Notes: generated from the letters alone by a model not told the origin. Positions 23,240 to 32,176 are shown, counted from the stretch's first letter. The stretch is DNA of 64,000 bases from Bradyrhizobium japonicum USDA 6 (GCF_000284375.1 NC_017249.1:3636001-3700000), one strand, 5' to 3'. Numbers and translations are program-made.

Positions 23240-23992
23240 ATGACAATCTCGAATGAGCACGATCTGATTTGTCTGAAAGAGGTCGGGCGTATCGTCGCCA
23301 ATGCCCTTGAGGCGATGGGGAAGGCCCTCGAGCCCGGCATGACCACCGCCGAACTCGACCGGATCGGGCGAGAGCTCCTTGAGGCCGGTGGAGCGCGTTC
23401 GGCGCCGGAACTGGCCTATGCCTTTCCTGGCGCAACCTGCATCAGCGTGAACGAAGAGATCGCTCATGGCATCCCGGGTGCCCGGCGGATCGAGCGTGGC
23501 GACCTCGTCAACATCGACGTCTCGGCCGAGAAGGGCGGCTTCTTTGCCGATACGGGAGCTTCGTTCGCCGTTCCGCCCGTCACCCGTTCGATCGAGCGTC
23601 TTTGCAGGGATGGTCGGCGGGCGATGTGGACGGGCCTGCGGCAGGTCGGAGCCGGCAAACCGATTGCCGGCATCGGTCAGGCCATCGGTACGTTTGCGCG
23701 GAAAAACGGCTACATGCTCGTCAAGAACCTGGCCAGTCACGGTGTCGGCTTGTCGCTCCACGAGGAGCCGACGGAGATCGCGACATGGCCCGATCGCTCC
23801 GAGCGCCGCATCATGAGCGATGGCCTGGTGTTCACCGTCGAGCCGTTCCTGTCGCTTGGCGCGGAGTGGGCCGATAACGGTGATGACGATCCATGGACGC
23901 TCTACAGCAGCCCCGGGGCGCCTACCGTTCAGTACGAGCACACGGTCGTCGCAACCCGAAATGGACCTTTGATCGTTACGTTGGCGGGGTGA
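23240..23992 (+). CDS. Methionine aminopeptidase, type I
   Basis: The 250-aa enzyme removes N-terminal Met from nascent proteins. The pita-bread metal ligands are all visible: Asp in NIDVSAEKGGFFADTGASF (two Asp), His in LASHGVGLSLHEEP, Glu in FTVEPF and Glu in QYEHTVV. An upstream in-frame ATG at 23213 would add nine residues; neither start has a strong Shine-Dalgarno. This variant lacks a zinc-finger N-terminus, and its lone position beside dctA suggests a paralogue of the housekeeping MAP. Confidence 0.9.
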   Translation: MTISNEHDLICLKEVGRIVANALEAMGKALEPGMTTAELDRIGRELLEAGGARSAPELAYAFPGATCISVNEEIAHGIPGARRIERGDLVNIDVSAEKGGFFADTGASFAVPPVTRSIERLCRDGRRAMWTGLRQVGAGKPIAGIGQAIGTFARKNGYMLVKNLASHGVGLSLHEEPTEIATWPDRSERRIMSDGLVFTVEPFLSLGAEWADNGDDDPWTLYSSPGAPTVQYEHTVVATRNGPLIVTLAG

Positions 23993-24079
23993 ACTCGTCC
24001 CCGCGACGCGCTGTCAGCAGGAACGCAAAGGATTATTCTTCGGGCGATCATGCAGAGCCATTGCGCGTGGACAGTCTCG

Positions 24080-24301
24080 TCACGCCACGAGATCCAGTAG
24101 CCGGCACGATCCGCGTACCAGCACCTTGCGTCCGGTTGGCGTCATCGAAGGTACACCGTCATTGACAACAACGAGACCGAGCTTGACGAGACCTTCGACG
24201 AGATAGGCCTTCGAGAGGCGACCATTCGACACGGGGTTGCGAAGCGCTTTCAGCGCTTCCCATTGGTCCGGCGAAAGATCGAAGTCGATGTCGTCGCTCA
24301 T
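24080..24301 (-). CDS. Small conserved hypothetical protein (73 aa)
   Basis: An acidic start (MSDDIDFDLSPDQWEALKALR) is followed by a winged-helix-like helix pattern and a basic, Arg-rich end. The pattern LSKAYLVEGLVKLGLVVV..MTPTGRKVL resembles a MarR-like wing, so it may be a small DNA-binding protein; this is inference. Confidence 0.62.
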   Translation of the reverse strand: MSDDIDFDLSPDQWEALKALRNPVSNGRLSKAYLVEGLVKLGLVVVNDGVPSMTPTGRKVLVRGSCRLLDLVA

Positions 24302-24371
24302 GTTGCCTCAAGCGATAGTCCAGGTTCGCGCGCCCCTGTTAGCGGCGCCGCATGAACACCATGCGACGACA

Positions 24372-24626
24372 ATGAGTCGGGAATTCGGTAAGCTGTTTAG
24401 AACCTCTCTTCACGAATTGCCGCACTTCATTGCGCCACAACAGTTAAGATGGCTCGCGCACGAAAATCGTCCCGAGCTCCGATCACTAATTGATGATGTG
24501 CGCTTGATCCTGCGGCGAGAGTTACCGCAGTGCACGGGAAGCATCACTGTCCCATTGCGCGTCGCGATATGCACAGAAATCGTGAAGCGAGGGCGATTGG
24601 ACTCTGACTGGACTCTGCTACGTTGA
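24372..24626 (+). CDS. Possible small hypothetical protein (84 aa)
   Basis: The frame begins MSREFGKLFRTSLHELPHF and runs to WTLLR. Codon use is less G+C-biased than the neighbours and no good ribosome site is seen. I recognise no family. It could be spurious, but the amino-acid composition looks protein-like. Confidence 0.3.
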   Translation: MSREFGKLFRTSLHELPHFIAPQQLRWLAHENRPELRSLIDDVRLILRRELPQCTGSITVPLRVAICTEIVKRGRLDSDWTLLR

Positions 24627-24666
24627 TCTGCGGGGGATTGGCTTCACACGACAGGAGTGTGAGTGC

Positions 24667-24849
24667 ATGAACAGGCTGGTGGAAATTCGCAGTCAGGAAT
24701 TCCTCTGCCGAGAGCGCGCCGCGCTGGATTCGGAGCGACGGGCGTTCTGGCTCGCGCAGGCCCGGGAATGGGAGCAGCGCGCGCTCGACGAAATTGCGCA
24801 TCACTTTCGGGAGTGCAACCTCGTCCAAGCTGGGCTGACTGCCGCCTGA
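24667..24849 (+). CDS. Small conserved hypothetical protein (60 aa)
   Basis: A charged helical peptide with CRERAALDSERRAFWLAQAREWE, similar to many short rhizobial proteins with an (R)RAxWLAxAxEWE pattern. An AGGAGTG is seen just upstream of the ATG. Function unknown. Confidence 0.55.
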   Translation: MNRLVEIRSQEFLCRERAALDSERRAFWLAQAREWEQRALDEIAHHFRECNLVQAGLTAA

Positions 24850-24874
24850 CGCCAGCAACGGACGTGATTGCCGT

Positions 24875-26263
24875 CTACTGATAAGTCGCCACGATGTCGG
24901 ACACGGCGCGTTCGAGCTGCTGTGCGGTGGCGCATTGGCGCACGACAGTGCAGAAGGTCGCGTAGCGCGGCATCTCGGAATCACCGAAGCCCCAGGCGAG
25001 CCGTCCTTCGGGATTGAGCCAGACCACGCGCTTCGAGCGTTCGGAGATGCGGCGCAGGATGTCGGCGCGCGGGTCGAGATTGTTGCTGCGGGCGTCGCCG
25101 AGCACGATCACCGTGGTCTGCGGCGTCAGCGTGCTCATGAACTCCTTCTCGAAATCGACGAGCGAAGAGCCGTAGTCGGATGAGCCGAAGCCGACCTTGG
25201 ACATGATCTCGGCCATCGCCTCTTCCGGCGACTTCTTTTCCAGGATCTCGCTGACCTCGATCAGATGGGAGGAGAAGGCGAAGGAGTGGACGTCGTCGAC
25301 CACCTCGTGCAGCGAGTGGATCAGGAGCAGGAAGAAATCGGAGACCTGCGCGACCGAGCCGGAGACGTCGCAGATGGCAACGATCTTCGGCCGATCGCGA
25401 TGCTTGCGCTTCCAGGTGGTGAGGAAGGGCACGCCGCCCCAGGCCGCGTTGCGGCGCAGTGTGCGACGCACGTCGAGATGGCCGCGGCGCTGGCGCTTAC
25501 GCGGCTTCGAGTAGCGCTCGCGCAGGCGGCGCGCGATCTGGCGGATAAGCGCACGCATCTCCGCGACCTGGCGCCGCTCGATGCGGGCGAGCGGGGCATT
25601 GCGCAGGATCTCGTTGCGGAGATTTTCGGCCTCCTCGCGGGCATAGAGCGCAAGGCCTTGCGAGACGGTGTCGCGGACTGCTTCGCGCAACGCGTCCAGC
25701 GCGCCGCGCAGACGCTCGGCCAGCGACGGATTGGCCGCGGTGAGCGCGTCGAGATCGTCGCGCAGGCGCTGAAGGCCCATGGCGTCGAGGATGCGGCTGG
25801 AAAAGATGCCGCGCTGAGTCGAATAGCGGATGTCGGACAGCGAAGCCGCACCGGAAGCGCTGGCGATGGCGGCTGCGATCGCGTTGCGATCCTGCGACAG
25901 CAGCATCTGCGCGAGCGGGCCCAATCCTTCGGAAGGCTGGCCTTCGCCTGCTTCACTGGCCGAGCTGGGTGAGGGCGTCTGATCCGCGTCCTGCGATGCG
26001 TCGTCGTTGTCGTCGGCCTCGAGGTGACCCTGCCGCGGCTCTGGTTGGCTGAAGAAGAGATCAAAGCAGTCGCCGAGGGCGAGCTTCTCGTCCTGCGACT
26101 TGGCGAGCGTCAGGAGCAGCGCATCGCGCAGGATGGCCCGGTCGGAAAAGCCGACCTGCTTGACCGCGCGCATCGCATCGATGCTTTCGGCGGGCGAGAC
26201 ATGCACGCCGGCACCGCGCGCCGCCCGAAAGAAACGATGGAGGTTCTCGCGCATCGGCGTCAA
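24875..26263 (-). CDS. VWA-domain protein, CoxE-like
   Basis: The 462-aa protein has an N-terminal helical region, a low-complexity acidic/Ser-Gln segment near residues 75-115, and a C-terminal von Willebrand A domain with the MIDAS motif in CDVSGSVAQ near residue 300 and a TTVIVLGDARSNN strand. It pairs with the MoxR ATPase encoded immediately upstream (4-bp overlap), a standard AAA+/VWA chaperone pair that matures metalloenzymes such as CO dehydrogenase-type hydroxylases. The molybdenum hydroxylase in the window is a possible but unproven client. Confidence 0.86.
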   Translation of the reverse strand: MTPMRENLHRFFRAARGAGVHVSPAESIDAMRAVKQVGFSDRAILRDALLLTLAKSQDEKLALGDCFDLFFSQPEPRQGHLEADDNDDASQDADQTPSPSSASEAGEGQPSEGLGPLAQMLLSQDRNAIAAAIASASGAASLSDIRYSTQRGIFSSRILDAMGLQRLRDDLDALTAANPSLAERLRGALDALREAVRDTVSQGLALYAREEAENLRNEILRNAPLARIERRQVAEMRALIRQIARRLRERYSKPRKRQRRGHLDVRRTLRRNAAWGGVPFLTTWKRKHRDRPKIVAICDVSGSVAQVSDFFLLLIHSLHEVVDDVHSFAFSSHLIEVSEILEKKSPEEAMAEIMSKVGFGSSDYGSSLVDFEKEFMSTLTPQTTVIVLGDARSNNLDPRADILRRISERSKRVVWLNPEGRLAWGFGDSEMPRYATFCTVVRQCATAQQLERAVSDIVATYQ

Positions 26264-27207
26264 CCGAAAACGTTGGACCGTGCCGCCTTGGCAATGAAGG
26301 TCGTAACTTGCGGCGTTGCTGCCTCTATGTCGGCCTCGTACTTCAGGAGCACATTGAGCGTGTCCTTGACGATGTCCGTATCGAGCTCCGAGGCCTGAAG
26401 TAGGACCAGGACGCGCGCCCAGTCGATGGTCTCACTGACCGAAGGCAGCTTCTTCAGGTCGAGCGAGCGGATCTCGTGGATGAAGCCGACCATCTGCCGA
26501 CGCAGCGCCTGCGAGATGCCGGAGACGCGGCTCTCGACGATGCGTTCTTCGAGCCGCTGCTCGGGGAAGCCGATATGCAGATGCAGGCAGCGCCGCTTCA
26601 GGGCGTCGCCGAGGTCACGCTCGCTGTTCGAGGTGAGGATCACCGTCGGCGGCGTGATCGCCGCGACCGTGCCGAGCTCCGGGATCGTGACCTGGAAATC
26701 GGAGAGGATTTCCAGCAGCAGCGATTCGAACTCGGCGTCCGACTTGTCGATCTCGTCGATCAGCAGCACGCAACCGCCGGGCTGCTCCAGCGCCTGGAGC
26801 AGCGGCCGGGGCTCGACGAACTCCTTGGAGAAGAACACGTCGCCGAAATCGTGCAGCTGATTGAGTGCGTCATGCAGCGTCTGCGCGCCGCCAAGGACTT
26901 CGCCGAGCTTGTCCTTGAGGATCTGGGTGTAGAGAAGCTGCTTGGCGTATTTCCACTCGTAGAGCGCCTTGGCCTCGTCGAGGCCCTCGTAACACTGCAG
27001 GCGGATCATCTTCATGCCGCGCCAGGCCGCAATGGCCTTGGCAAGCTCGGTCTTGCCGACGCCCGCGGGGCCTTCGACCAGGATCGGCTTCTCGATCTGC
27101 TGCGACAAATAGACGGCGGTCGCGATCTGCCGGCTCGCGATATAGCCTTGCGCGGCGAGGCCGCTCTCCACTGCCTCGATTGAGGTCGAGGCCTTCTGTT
27201 CAGCCAC
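26260..27207 (-). CDS. MoxR-type AAA+ ATPase, CoxD-like
   Basis: The 315-aa ATPase shows Walker A EGPAGVGKTEL near residue 50, Walker B CVLLIDEIDKSD, sensor-1 VILTSNSERD and the arginine-finger region ALKRRCLHLHI. The long upstream frame lacks family features. The GTG reading VAEQKASTSI, after a GGGAG, is chosen as the start. It is coupled to the VWA gene (ATGA overlap), so the two form one chaperone system. Confidence 0.87.
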   Translation of the reverse strand: MAEQKASTSIEAVESGLAAQGYIASRQIATAVYLSQQIEKPILVEGPAGVGKTELAKAIAAWRGMKMIRLQCYEGLDEAKALYEWKYAKQLLYTQILKDKLGEVLGGAQTLHDALNQLHDFGDVFFSKEFVEPRPLLQALEQPGGCVLLIDEIDKSDAEFESLLLEILSDFQVTIPELGTVAAITPPTVILTSNSERDLGDALKRRCLHLHIGFPEQRLEERIVESRVSGISQALRRQMVGFIHEIRSLDLKKLPSVSETIDWARVLVLLQASELDTDIVKDTLNVLLKYEADIEAATPQVTTFIAKAARSNVFG

Positions 27208-27352
27208 GAAAGGGCGCTCCCAAAGGTCCTGCTTGAGGCTTGTTCTGCCTGCGTTCCCGGCAAAGAACAAGCCTCGTTTGGGAGGCATCAGACCCGCGCG
27301 GACGGCGTTTTTTCCGCTTAACGCAAATACTTGAGGGGGACGCCGACGGCGG

Positions 27353-27550
27353 TCAGTGCCGCAGCTCCGGCTTGCTGATGGTCTGCCGGACTTCGGCGCC
27401 GCAGTCCGCGCATTCATAGACGAAGTCGATCCTGGCAAGGCCCCAATGCGGTTCGACCTCGCGGACATACATCGGTAGGAACCCCATGCAGGCGGGACAA
27501 ATCACAGGCGCGATTTCGATATCCTGATGATGCTGTACATAAGCTGGCAT
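27353..27550 (-). CDS. Small zinc-ribbon-like protein (65 aa)
   Basis: Two CxxC knuckles (ICPACMG and YECADCGAE) about 30 residues apart suggest a zinc ribbon. It lies upstream of, and in the same direction as, the MoxR/VWA pair. Function unknown; such ribbons often bind nucleic acid or a partner protein. Confidence 0.7.
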   Translation of the reverse strand: MPAYVQHHQDIEIAPVICPACMGFLPMYVREVEPHWGLARIDFVYECADCGAEVRQTISKPELRH

Positions 27551-27776
27551 CTCGGCTCTCCTTCGCAGGCGACCACCAAACCCCGTGCGAAACCTACCGC
27601 CGGGCGCACCATGACCGTCATCAACTCTTTCGAACAGAGGCGGAACTGCGCGCCTTTGTCGTTCGCTGTGACATTCTTGCTACGTCTCTGTACTGTAACG
27701 GGCCGACCGAATTCCTATTTCACTGGCCGATCCGTTTTCCACGGACCTTCACTGCAACAATAAGGGAGCAACGCCC

Positions 27777-28751
27777 ATGACGCATGCCATTCGCTTTCAC
27801 AAGACCGGCGGTCCTGAAGTCCTGGTCTGGGAGGAGGTCAGTGTCGGCAAGCCCGGACCCGGCGAGGCGCGCATCCGTCACACTGCCGTCGGTCTCAACT
27901 TCGTCGACATCTACAATCGCTCCGGCGTGTATCCGGCACAATTGCCGAGCGGTCTTGGCAGCGAGGCGGCCGGGATCGTCGAGGAAGTCGGCTCGGGTGT
28001 CACCGATCTGAAGCCGGGCGACCGCGTCGCCTATGGCGCCTCGCCGCTCGGTGCCTATTCCGAGGCGCGGCTGATCCCGGCCGACCGGCTGTTGAAGCTG
28101 CCCGACGGCGTCGACGACAAGACTGCGGCGGCAATGATGCTGAAGGGGCTCACCACCCAATATCTGATCCGGCAGACCTATCGCGTGAAGGCCGGCGACA
28201 CCATCCTGCTCCATGCCGCGGCCGGCGGCGTCGGCCTGATCCTGAGCCAGTGGGCAAAGCATCTCGGCGCGACGGTGATCGGCACCGTCAGCAGCGACGA
28301 GAAGGCAAAGCTCGCCAAGGCACACGGCTGCGATCATGTGATCATCTATACGCGCGAGGATTTCGTGAAGCGCGTCGACGAGATCGCCGGCGGCAAGAAG
28401 GTGCCGGTGGTCTACGATTCCGTCGGCAAGGATACGTTCCTGAAGTCGCTGGATTGTCTTGCGCCGCTCGGTGTTGCCGCGCTGTTTGGTGCGTCCTCCG
28501 GCGCTGTCGAGCCGCTCAACCTCGGCCTGCTCGCGCAGAAGGGCTCGCTCTACGTCACCCGTCCGACGCTGTTCACCTACGCGGCCAAGCGCGAGGCCCT
28601 GGTCGCGATGGCGAACGAGCTGTTCGACGTGGTGAAGTCCGGCGCAGTCAAGATCGAGGTGCACCAGACCTATCCGTTGAAGGACGCCGCCAAGGCGCAT
28701 GCCGATCTCGCCGCACGCAAGACCACGGGCTCGACCGTCCTCACGGTGTGA
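27777..28751 (+). CDS. NADPH:quinone oxidoreductase (zeta-crystallin-like MDR)
   Basis: The 324-aa medium-chain dehydrogenase/reductase lacks zinc ligands. It shows VGLNFVDIYNRSGVYP near residue 40, GSEAAGIVEEVG, the Rossmann motif HAAAGGVGLILSQWAKHLGA near residue 150 and TTGSTVLTV at the end. It would reduce quinones with NADPH. AAGGGAGCAACGCCC precedes the ATG. Confidence 0.92.
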   Translation: MTHAIRFHKTGGPEVLVWEEVSVGKPGPGEARIRHTAVGLNFVDIYNRSGVYPAQLPSGLGSEAAGIVEEVGSGVTDLKPGDRVAYGASPLGAYSEARLIPADRLLKLPDGVDDKTAAAMMLKGLTTQYLIRQTYRVKAGDTILLHAAAGGVGLILSQWAKHLGATVIGTVSSDEKAKLAKAHGCDHVIIYTREDFVKRVDEIAGGKKVPVVYDSVGKDTFLKSLDCLAPLGVAALFGASSGAVEPLNLGLLAQKGSLYVTRPTLFTYAAKREALVAMANELFDVVKSGAVKIEVHQTYPLKDAAKAHADLAARKTTGSTVLTV

Positions 28752-28765
28752 TCGCCGGCCGGGCA

Positions 28766-28799
28766 GTGACGCAGGCCGTTTGGGCCTGCGTCACGTTTT
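28766..28799 (+). terminator. Rho-independent terminator after quinone oxidoreductase
   Basis: Perfect inverted repeat TGACGCAGGCC / GGCCTGCGTCA with a GTTT loop followed by GTTTTC. It overlaps the last codon of the convergent small gene, so it may serve both strands. Confidence 0.75.
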
Positions 28800-29066
28800 C
28801 TCGTGCTTGCGCCGGTCGCGGGCGTGATCGAGGCGGGTGGCCTGGAGGTCGACTTCTTCAGGCGGAACCTGGGGGAGGGCGGCCTCGGTCAGGATGGCCT
28901 CGGTCACGTCTTCGACCGAATTCTCCGCGATTTCGTGGATGAACGAGATGTTTCGGTATTCCCCCGAAGCGACGCGGGAGATGACCTCGCGCCTTGTGAT
29001 CTCGGGATCGACGACCGCCTCGCGTCCGCGCCGCCCATAGTCGATCATCACGACGAAATACTGCAT
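28791..29066 (-). CDS. Small conserved hypothetical protein (91 aa) beside phage-type repressor
   Basis: The frame reads MQYFVVMIDYGRRGREAVV and is rich in Glu and Arg at the end. The start at 29066 is chosen because longer frames cross the repressor operators. Two operator-like palindromes lie between this gene and the repressor gene, so it is probably repressed by it. Function unknown. Confidence 0.6.
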   Translation of the reverse strand: MQYFVVMIDYGRRGREAVVDPEITRREVISRVASGEYRNISFIHEIAENSVEDVTEAILTEAALPQVPPEEVDLQATRLDHARDRRKHEKT

Positions 29067-29110
29067 GAAACGATCCTGCCGCGCCCGTGGTCGGGAGCGC
29101 GGCAGAGTAT

Positions 29111-29157
29111 TTCCGAAAAACAGAATTAAGTCAAGATTGATTTCCAGAAATCGGAAA
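29111..29157. promoter_or_regulatory. Operator-like repeats downstream of the S24 repressor gene
   Basis: Two related 17-base sites, TTCCGAAAAACAGAATT (29111) and TTTCCAGAAATCGGAAA (29141), share half-sites TTCC and GGAA/GAA. They match the sites in the divergent region at 29811-29884 and precede the 91-aa gene on the minus strand. Confidence 0.55.
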
Positions 29158-29164
29158 TCGACGC

Positions 29165-29773
29165 CTATTTGCTCTTCTTGCGAGGGCGTGCCGACTTGGC
29201 GCGCAGCCGCTCGAGCTGGCCCTTGGGCATCGACAGGCAGATCTCGCCGACCCACTCGAGCTTGACGCCGACGATCGGCTTGGCGTTGAAGCTGGTGAGG
29301 TTGACGACGGAGGGGGATTTGCCCCGCTCGATGGTCTTCAAATAGCGCTCGCCGGTCTTGAGCCGGACCACGGCCTCTTCGCCGTAGAAGCTCGACAGCG
29401 GATGGCGCTGGTCCTTGTAGACGACGATCACGTCGCCGCTCTCGTATTTGGGCAGCATCGAATCGCCGACGATCTCGAAGGCGACGGTCTCTTCCATGAT
29501 CGGGAACGGCAGCGCGATATCGCCGAGGCCTTCCGGGGGAACCTGTTCATAATCGGGCTCGATCACCGCGCCGGCTCCGACGCGGCCCATGATCGGCGCG
29601 AGATTGAGCTCAAGATATTCCATGATCGGAATGATTTCGGACGCCTTCACCAGGCGCTCGCCGCCCAGGATCTCGGACACCGCGCCGGGCCGCACGCCCA
29701 TGGCGGCCGCGAGGCCGCCCTTGCTCTTGCCCGTCTTCTCCAGGCCCCGCTCGATCATAGCAACGTCCAACAT
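29165..29773 (-). CDS. S24-family LexA/CI-like phage repressor
   Basis: The 202-aa protein has an N-terminal helix-turn-helix (KSKGGLAAAMGVRPGAVSEILGG, about residues 15-38) and a C-terminal S24 peptidase fold with the catalytic Ser in VGDSMLPKYESGD near residue 110 and Lys in VVRLKTGERYLKTIE. This serine/lysine pair allows RecA-stimulated self-cleavage in CI/LexA relatives. The start at MLDVAMIE follows GAGGGA. It is divergent from the GcrA-like gene, with operator-like repeats between them. Confidence 0.85.
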   Translation of the reverse strand: MLDVAMIERGLEKTGKSKGGLAAAMGVRPGAVSEILGGERLVKASEIIPIMEYLELNLAPIMGRVGAGAVIEPDYEQVPPEGLGDIALPFPIMEETVAFEIVGDSMLPKYESGDVIVVYKDQRHPLSSFYGEEAVVRLKTGERYLKTIERGKSPSVVNLTSFNAKPIVGVKLEWVGEICLSMPKGQLERLRAKSARPRKKSK

Positions 29774-29810
29774 GGTGATTCCCTCGATTGCCCATCGTCC
29801 CGCCTCTTGT

Positions 29811-29884
29811 AATCCGAAATTCGGAATTGATGCAATTATGAATATCAGAATTGTCGCTTGACAGTTGCTTCGGAATAACGGAAT
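29811..29884. promoter_or_regulatory. Divergent operator/promoter region of S24 repressor and GcrA-like gene
   Basis: AATCCGAAATTCGGAATT (29811-29828) is a near-perfect palindrome with arms TCCGAA/TTCGGA. A -35-like TTGACA (29858) drives the GcrA-like gene. TTCGGAATAACGGAAT (29869-29884), a direct repeat of CGGAAT, lies between -35 and -10. These positions fit repression of both genes by the S24 protein. Confidence 0.6.
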
Positions 29885-29939
29885 GTAATCTCCGCCTCGC
29901 GATCGAGCGATCGGAGGAGGCGCATCACAGGACAACAGC

Positions 29940-30470
29940 ATGGAACCGGGTCATTGGCCGTCGGAGCACTCCGACGCGCTTCGCGACTATTTTCTCAAGG
30001 GAATGTCTTATGCGGAGATCGGAAGACAGATAAACGGAAGGTTTGGAACGGCTTACACACGCAACGCGGTGGCCGGCCGCGCCAAGCGGCTGGGACTCGC
30101 GGCACCGGCGCGGATGACGAGTCCATCGATCGTGCCGTCCTTGCCGTCAGGAGCCTGTCTCATCGGGCCGCCCCGTCCGGCGATGCCGAACCTGAACTTG
30201 CCACCGAAATCCGCAATGAAGCCCGCGCGGGTCAAGTTGCGCTGTGTCGGCGTCCAGCCCCGCCTGATCACGCTGGGCGAACTCGGGCGCGACGACTGCC
30301 GCTATCCCTATGGTGGCGACAAGGACGGGGAGGCGATCGCCTTCTGCGGCCATCCGCGCCAGCGGGGTTCCAGCTATTGCACGCCGCATGCCCGCCTGAC
30401 GCGAAAGTCTGAGGCCGCGTCCGCTCGCGTCGCCGGTCCCGTCGTCCTGAGGCTGATCTCTGCCGCCTGA
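29940..30470 (+). CDS. GcrA-family cell-cycle-type transcription regulator (phage-type paralogue)
   Basis: The 176-aa protein keeps the GcrA-type N-terminus (LRDYFLKGMSYAEIGRQIN with a second helix TRNAVAGRAKRLGL) and the C-terminal sigma-70-binding part with CRYPYGGD, FCGHPRQ and SYCTPHARL. GcrA acts with CcrM methylation at GANTC in alphaproteobacteria. A copy next to an S24 repressor suggests a phage-borne regulator and not the chromosomal gcrA. Confidence 0.78.
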   Translation: MEPGHWPSEHSDALRDYFLKGMSYAEIGRQINGRFGTAYTRNAVAGRAKRLGLAAPARMTSPSIVPSLPSGACLIGPPRPAMPNLNLPPKSAMKPARVKLRCVGVQPRLITLGELGRDDCRYPYGGDKDGEAIAFCGHPRQRGSSYCTPHARLTRKSEAASARVAGPVVLRLISAA

Positions 30471-30508
30471 CGGGACCGCTATTCATTCAATTTGCGAGGA
30501 GTATCCGA

Positions 30509-31081
30509 GTGGCAGGTGTACGACGCAACAAGTCCTACAGATTGACTGGAATCTACGATCGGCGCTCGCGCGAGGTGCCGTTCAATGCCGAGGTGGCGGA
30601 GGTCGAGGTCGACAATCCGCTGGCGCTCGATGCCGGCGAGAAGATCGTCGTCGTCCGCTCGGTCCGAGGTGATCCGCTCGGCCGGTTGCACGCGCATCAC
30701 CAGATCGACGAGGCGCAATATCGCGGCGGGCGCGCCTTCCAGAGCGACTGGGAGAGGGCGGAGCGCGGGCCCCAGGCGGTGGATCCGACGCGCGAATATG
30801 TCGATGGCACGCGCTCGCGCGAGCCCGTTACCGAGGACCAGCGCCAGGCTGTGCTGCGCCTGAACCGGGTCGAGCGCGAACTCGGTACCGATGGCGCCGC
30901 GCTGGTCCACGACGTCCTGGTGCTGGGGCTGACCATGGATCAGATCGGGGAGCGGCGCGCTGTTCGCACCCAGCGCTGGAACGACTATTTCGCGCGGCGC
31001 TTTCGCGAATGCCTGGACCGGCTGGCGCTGATCTACGGCTTTGCGACGGAAGGCCGGGCTCAGCGCGCCAAGCAGCGTTGA
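30509..31081 (+). CDS. Hypothetical protein, phage-type with C-terminal DUF6456-like region
   Basis: The 190-aa protein begins at a GTG after GAGGAG. The N-terminal half is a charged beta-rich region. The C-terminal helices (LTMDQIGERRAVRTQRWNDYFARRFRECLDRLALIYG) look like the DNA-recognition helices of DUF6456-type phage regulators. The assignment is tentative. It is the second gene after the GcrA-like gene. Confidence 0.6.
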   Translation: MAGVRRNKSYRLTGIYDRRSREVPFNAEVAEVEVDNPLALDAGEKIVVVRSVRGDPLGRLHAHHQIDEAQYRGGRAFQSDWERAERGPQAVDPTREYVDGTRSREPVTEDQRQAVLRLNRVERELGTDGAALVHDVLVLGLTMDQIGERRAVRTQRWNDYFARRFRECLDRLALIYGFATEGRAQRAKQR

Positions 31082-31131
31082 GGCTAGTGGTGCGCCTGCG
31101 GGTCTCGCCGCAGGCGCGCCCGGGCCGCTTG

Positions 31132-31488
31132 TTACGGATGCGGCACAATCTGGTAAGGCGTCGTGTAGGGCTCGACACGGAGAGACGCGTTGGCCAAGAG
31201 CCCGATCTTCGCGGTCGGCGCCTGTTGCAATTCACCGTTCGGGCCGCGATGCACGTTGTACTGCCAGACCGTGAGATCGCCCTTCTGCGCCAGCGCGTGC
31301 GCAACCGCGCTCGCATCATTGCCGCCGAGCGTCTGGAGCTCCTCCGCCGACAATCCGACGACGATTTCGTCCTTGATGGTGACGATCTTGAACAGATTCA
31401 TCCTGGTCTCCTGCGCCCATGCGCCTTGTATCGAGAAAGTGAGAAGCGCGACCGCGCCGCCCTTGATGAGATCGCAGCGGGAAAGCAT
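31132..31488 (-). CDS. Small secreted hypothetical protein (118 aa)
   Basis: The protein carries a signal-peptide-like start (MLSRCDLIKGGAVALLTFSIQGAWAQE). The mature part ends with QQAPTAKIGLLANASL and a Tyr/Thr/Pro tail. The GDLTVWQY..KIGLL pattern recurs in the 64-aa gene at 44267. Function unknown. Confidence 0.6.
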   Translation of the reverse strand: MLSRCDLIKGGAVALLTFSIQGAWAQETRMNLFKIVTIKDEIVVGLSAEELQTLGGNDASAVAHALAQKGDLTVWQYNVHRGPNGELQQAPTAKIGLLANASLRVEPYTTPYQIVPHP

Positions 31489-32176
31489 TCTGTCGTCCTT
31501 TGGTGCTGAGGCGCGCCCGAATCGAGAAGTCCGTCAGCCATGGCGCCCGTGGTCTGCGTGGCCGCATCGCAACCGCTTGGTCGTTCCACCTTGAACGACG
31601 GTTCATTGGCGGAGATATCTTCGGACCGATAAACCCTGGTGCGGGGAACCGCGTCCAAGCCGAGCAGCCCAAGGGGCTTCACTGGCGGACGGATCAAGGC
31701 GCTGCAGGCCGGCTGCGAGGCTCGACGTTCATTTCGCCGACGATACAACCGCCGAGGTCGGACTCGCCAACTGCGTGTATACGCTGAAGAAACTTTAATC
31801 TGACCTCATTCACACCGGAAACACGGCGAAACGCCACACCGATTGACAGCGACCGAGGCCGTGTGCGTGAGTGATGCCGCTTCTTGACGCAGGTGGGTGA
31901 CGACGGTCCATATTCCTGTTATCCGGAATTGCCGTGGTGCGATGCGGACGAAGCAGCGCTACGGCGACGGTTGGGCTTGCTGGAAGGGTTGTTTCTTGAC
32001 ATAGTTGCAACCTGTTCGGTTGAGCCAGTCCGTGTGGATATGTGGTTCAGCGTGTTAACCCACCGGGTGCCCCGGCCGAGAGCTCAGGGTCACCATGGCG
32101 TCCGGTCATGGTGTTCGGTTCTCGAACGAGACCTCGACGTCTGATCACGAGGGCCGATGCTTGTCATAGGTGCGAG
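31489..32176. other. Gene-poor interval
   Basis: About 690 bases with only short, unconvincing ORFs on both strands. No repeat, RNA gene or insertion sequence is apparent. Confidence 0.4.

Noticed and set aside
27632..27646. GAAC-N7-GAAC, a possible LexA box
   Set aside because: A random match to this 8-base pattern is expected about twice in the window, and no promoter elements surround it.
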